NCBI RefSeq assembly: GCF_002929705.1
Contig: NZ_PJIN01000010.1
Location: forward strand, 1-64,000
Source of the DNA: Arthrobacter sp. N199823
GTDB taxonomy: Bacteria; Actinomycetota; Actinomycetes; Actinomycetales; Micrococcaceae
Length of the DNA: 64,000 nucleotides
Direction: 5' to 3'
Part shown: in pieces, positions 61,812 through 64,000 of the stretch
How positions within the stretch are numbered: the stretch's first letter is position 1
Layout: the number at the start of each line of letters is the position of its first letter
The notes under the pieces: model-generated
Told to the model about the DNA's origin: nothing
What the model saw: only the letters and a program-made list of their open reading frames with translations
Database searches by the model: none
Made by a program: the position numbers and the translations under genes

Positions 61812-62264
61812 CTAGATGGAAACGGTGATCCATTCGCCGTCGATGGCTGCGGCGAAGCGGGGGAGGGCAGCTTTGGCCGGTCCAGAGACCACAGTGCCGT
61901 CGCTGCCCTTGAAAACAGAGCCATGGCAAGGGCACTTGAAGTCTTCTCCGTGCGGTGCCACCTTGCAGCCAGCGTGTGTGCAGATGTCGGTGTAGGCCAA
62001 AACGGTGGTTTCGTCCTGGCGGAACAGGACCACTTCAACGTCCCCGGCCGTGGCCCCAGCAGTGCCTCCGACGGGCAGATCGGCCAGCTTGCCTACCTGA
62101 TGCGGGGTGCCACCCGTGGGGATGGCATCAGAAGTTTTGCCTTTGCCAGCTGCCGCGTTTCCGGCAGGCGCACACCCCGCCAATGCTAGGGCGCAGGCCG
62201 CGCCGGAGGCTGCAGTGGTGGCGCGGAGGGCTGAACGGCGGGTCAGAGAAGGCTCAACAGTCAT
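61812..62264 (-). CDS. Exported Rieske [2Fe-2S] protein (Tat/lipoprotein)
   Basis: A 150-aa Rieske protein. The N-terminus has twin arginines (R9, R10), a hydrophobic stretch and a lipobox LAGC with Cys31, so it is probably Tat-exported and lipid-anchored on the outer face of the membrane. The Rieske cluster ligands are C95, H97, C111 and H114 in CTHAGC and CPCHGS; C100 and C113 form the usual disulfide, which suggests a high-potential type. Electron partners are unknown; it is not adjacent to cytochrome b genes. Confidence 0.9.
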   Translation of the reverse strand: MTVEPSLTRRSALRATTAASGAACALALAGCAPAGNAAAGKGKTSDAIPTGGTPHQVGKLADLPVGGTAGATAGDVEVVLFRQDETTVLAYTDICTHAGCKVAPHGEDFKCPCHGSVFKGSDGTVVSGPAKAALPRFAAAIDGEWITVSI

Positions 62265-62384
62265 GGCCCCATTCTTTCAGTTGAAGCTGAAAGAAAGCCA
62301 AACGGGCACGCCTCCCGTGATTTTTCATTGTCTGGTGAACCTGTCCAAGGCAGGCAGCGCGGGCAAGTACTTTCAACCGATGCC

Positions 62385-62927
62385 TTAGCTATGCAAGAGC
62401 ATCTGGTAGAGATTGTGATCCTGCCATTTGCCGGCAATTTTCAGATATTGCGGGGCCATACCAATTTGTTGGAATCCTGATTTCAGCAGCACCCGCTGTG
62501 AGCCGGCATTGTCCAGGAGAGTACTGGCTTCAATCCGGTGCAGGCCCAGATCTGCACGTGCTGATTCGATGATGGCCTGGACAGCGGCACAGGCCAGTCC
62601 CCGGCCCGTATATCTACCATCCACCCAATAGCTCAGAATGCTGGTCTGGAAGGGGCCACGCACTATCCCGGCTAAGTTGAATCGGCCCACTATGGCATCG
62701 CCTGCAACCAAAGCAAAGGGATGGGCGGTTCCGGTCGCATGGTCGGCAAGCCGGCTGGCAATATCTGTAGCCTGCCATTCCTGCGTGTAGTACTCCTGTG
62801 GGCGGGATGGTTCCCAATAGGCAAGGTGGTCGCGGTTGCGCGCAAGGGCAGTGGTCAGCGCGGCTGCGTCATTGGGGACCAAGAGCCGCATACTGATGTC
62901 GTCTTGGAGTTTGCGAGGTTTGAACAC
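62385..62927 (-). CDS. GNAT N-acetyltransferase (RimJ/RimL type)
   Basis: A 180-aa acetyltransferase: YWVDGRYTGRGLACAAVQAIIESA holds the acetyl-CoA pyrophosphate loop, followed by HRIEASTLLDNAGSQRVLLKSGFQQIG. Members of this class acetylate protein N-termini (ribosomal S5/L12) or small amines; the target here is not known. The start is GTG at 62927, with TACCGT 6 nt upstream and no RBS; an ATG 12 codons inside is less likely. Confidence 0.82.
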   Translation of the reverse strand: MFKPRKLQDDISMRLLVPNDAAALTTALARNRDHLAYWEPSRPQEYYTQEWQATDIASRLADHATGTAHPFALVAGDAIVGRFNLAGIVRGPFQTSILSYWVDGRYTGRGLACAAVQAIIESARADLGLHRIEASTLLDNAGSQRVLLKSGFQQIGMAPQYLKIAGKWQDHNLYQMLLHS

Positions 62928-62933
62928 CTGTCA

Positions 62934-62939
62934 ACGGTA
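62934..62939 (-). promoter_or_regulatory. -10 box of the RimJ-type GNAT gene (leaderless type)
   Basis: TACCGT on the minus strand, 6 nt before the GTG at 62927. Confidence 0.35.
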
Positions 62940-63061
62940 GCCGGGAGCCTTGTCGATGGTGGTTATTTGGAGTCTGTGTCACGGTGGTGGTAACACCGCT
63001 AGCTGTGGAGCCGCGCCATGTTCAAGACGAGGAACCCTTCCATCGCCCCATCGAGCCCAGA

Positions 63062-63120
63062 GTTCCGGTCTTCCCGGAACGACGCGCGGGCCCGCACCTT
63101 AGCAACAAGGTGCGGGCCCG
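63062..63120 (-). terminator. Double hairpin downstream of the fadB-like gene
   Basis: Stem 1: CGGGCCCGCACCTT (63087-63100) with AAGGTGCGGGCCCG (63107-63120). Stem 2: GTTCCGG (63062-63068) with CCGGAAC (63074-63080). Both lie just past the stop codon of the gene ending at 63139. Confidence 0.65.
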
Positions 63121-63138
63121 TCGTCGTGCGCAGGAGGA

Positions 63139-64000
63139 CTAGGAAGCGGCGTGGAACGGCCTCCCATTGACGCGCTGGGAAGCGCCAACGCGGTCCAGAT
63201 ACGGGGTGATGCCACCCAAATGCATGGGCCAGCCAGCACCAAGGATCATGCAGAGGTCAATGTCCTCGGGCCCGGCAACAACACCTTCTGCGAGCATGAG
63301 GCCAATCTCCTCCGCCAGTGCGTCCTGCGTCTTGCGCAGCAGCTCCTCACCCGTGGAGGGAGTGTTGCCAAAGCTCAGCAGGGCCAGAGTGTCCGCGGGA
63401 ATGGACACGGAGCCATCGGCCGCGGTCTCCCACAACCCCTTCTTGCCGCCATCGATGAGGGCCTGCTGATTAGCAGAGACATGGAAGCGGTCGCCAAAGG
63501 CCGTGTGGAGTGATTCGGTGACATGCTGAGCCACCGGAATGCCCACCATGGCCAGCAGGGTGAACGGGGTCATGGGCAGGCCCATGGGGCGTAGGGCCGT
63601 GTCGGCCGTGTGAGCGTCGGTGCCCTCGTCAAACGCCTTGGACACCTCGGCCATGAGGCGCAATAGCACCCGGTTCACCACAAACGCGGCCGCATCCTTG
63701 ACCAATACCGCCGTCTTGCGCAGGGCCTTGGCCGTGGCAAAGGCTGTGGCGAGCACGGCGTCGTCGGTCTTGGGAGCGCGAACAATTTCCAGCAGTGGCA
63801 TGACGGCCACAGGGTTGAAGAAGTGGAAGCCCACCAGTCGTTCAGGGTGCTTCAAGTCTTCGGCCATGGCTGTGACGGACAGCGAGGAGGTGTTGGTGGC
63901 GAGGATGCACTCGGGGGAGACAATGGCCTCCACCTCGGCGAACACTGCCTTCTTGACGTTGAGTTCCTCAAACACGGCCTCGATTACGAAGTCGGCGTCG
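63139..64000 (-). CDS. 3-hydroxyacyl-CoA dehydrogenase, fadB-like, C-terminal part (cut by window edge)
   Basis: The fragment covers the end of the NAD-binding domain (DADFVIEAVFEEL, SSLSVTAMAEDLKHPERLVGFHFFNPVAVMPLLEIV with the catalytic His) and the two C-terminal dehydrogenase domains (FVVNRVLLRLMAEVSKAFDEG; GPEDIDLCMILGAGWPMHLGG). The spacing fits the fused hydratase/dehydrogenase FadB of about 700 aa, but the N-terminal half lies outside. It oxidises 3-hydroxyacyl-CoA in fatty acid beta-oxidation. A thiolase partner may lie upstream beyond the window. It ends in two hairpins. Confidence 0.88.
   Translation of the reverse strand, partial: DADFVIEAVFEELNVKKAVFAEVEAIVSPECILATNTSSLSVTAMAEDLKHPERLVGFHFFNPVAVMPLLEIVRAPKTDDAVLATAFATAKALRKTAVLVKDAAAFVVNRVLLRLMAEVSKAFDEGTDAHTADTALRPMGLPMTPFTLLAMVGIPVAQHVTESLHTAFGDRFHVSANQQALIDGGKKGLWETAADGSVSIPADTLALLSFGNTPSTGEELLRKTQDALAEEIGLMLAEGVVAGPEDIDLCMILGAGWPMHLGGITPYLDRVGASQRVNGRPFHAAS

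Overview
The window is a piece of a high-GC actinobacterial chromosome. Gene content and order point to the Micrococcaceae, most likely Arthrobacter or a close relative. The signs are the pepA-lpdA-sucB-lipB-lipA lipoate/2-oxoacid dehydrogenase neighbourhood, actinobacteria-restricted families (SepH, DUF3093, DUF3710, DUF3159, DUF4192, DUF4193, DUF5998, DUF7455), a fused CydDC, a ParE/ParC pair, frequent GTG/TTG starts and leaderless-type promoters. No rRNA, tRNA, CRISPR array, prophage or insertion sequence was seen. The taxonomic call is inference from gene families.

Layout. 1-9108 is mostly minus-strand: pepA, lpdA, sucB (E2), a small membrane protein, an OsmC peroxiredoxin, then lipB-lipA; a Ser/Thr-kinase-like membrane protein diverges from lipB. 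9335-14681 is plus-strand: a PAC2 protein, an MFS transporter, a DUF4192 protein and the primary sigma factor sigA. 14987-18962 holds DUF7455, parE and a BlaI/M56-peptidase regulatory pair. 19162-25308 is the cytochrome bd operon cydA-cydB-cydDC. 25708-32206 is an accessory-looking catabolic island: biotin carboxylase-BCCP, a PxpB-PxpC fusion, an MHS-type transporter and PxpA on the minus strand, with a divergent GntR/FCD regulator. 32239-41342 has GNAT, DinB, parC, a GNAT/acyl-CoA-synthetase fusion, DUF5998 and a phosphodiesterase. 41379-61713 is a core actinobacterial block: sepH, DUF4193, DUF3093, dut, DUF3710, OB-fold, DUF3159, two TrkA proteins, an APC permease, a TrmA-like methyltransferase, a CtpE-like P-type ATPase, acnA, dxs, DUF402, an unknown protein and an aldo/keto reductase. 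The right end has a Rieske protein, a GNAT and the 3' part of a fadB-like gene that runs off the window.

How it fits together. The left block makes lipoate and uses it: LipB and LipA lipoylate the two lipoyl domains of SucB, which Lpd reoxidises. The cyd block makes and assembles a high-affinity terminal oxidase; two BlaI-like operators sit on its promoter next to a divergent blaI-M56 pair. The pxp island looks like 5-oxoproline (or another lactam/amide) uptake and ATP-dependent cleavage under a GntR regulator.

Most notable non-gene signals: (i) two 67-nt intergenic palindromes of identical length whose arms differ by compensatory base-pair swaps; (ii) twin operators in the cydA promoter; (iii) a SigR/SigH-type promoter in front of sigA; (iv) ten genes with a TAnnnT box 6-8 nt before the start codon, indicating leaderless transcripts; (v) very long perfect inverted repeats at many gene ends; (vi) a repeat-rich acnA-dxs spacer. 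All functional calls come from reading motifs by eye, without database searches.
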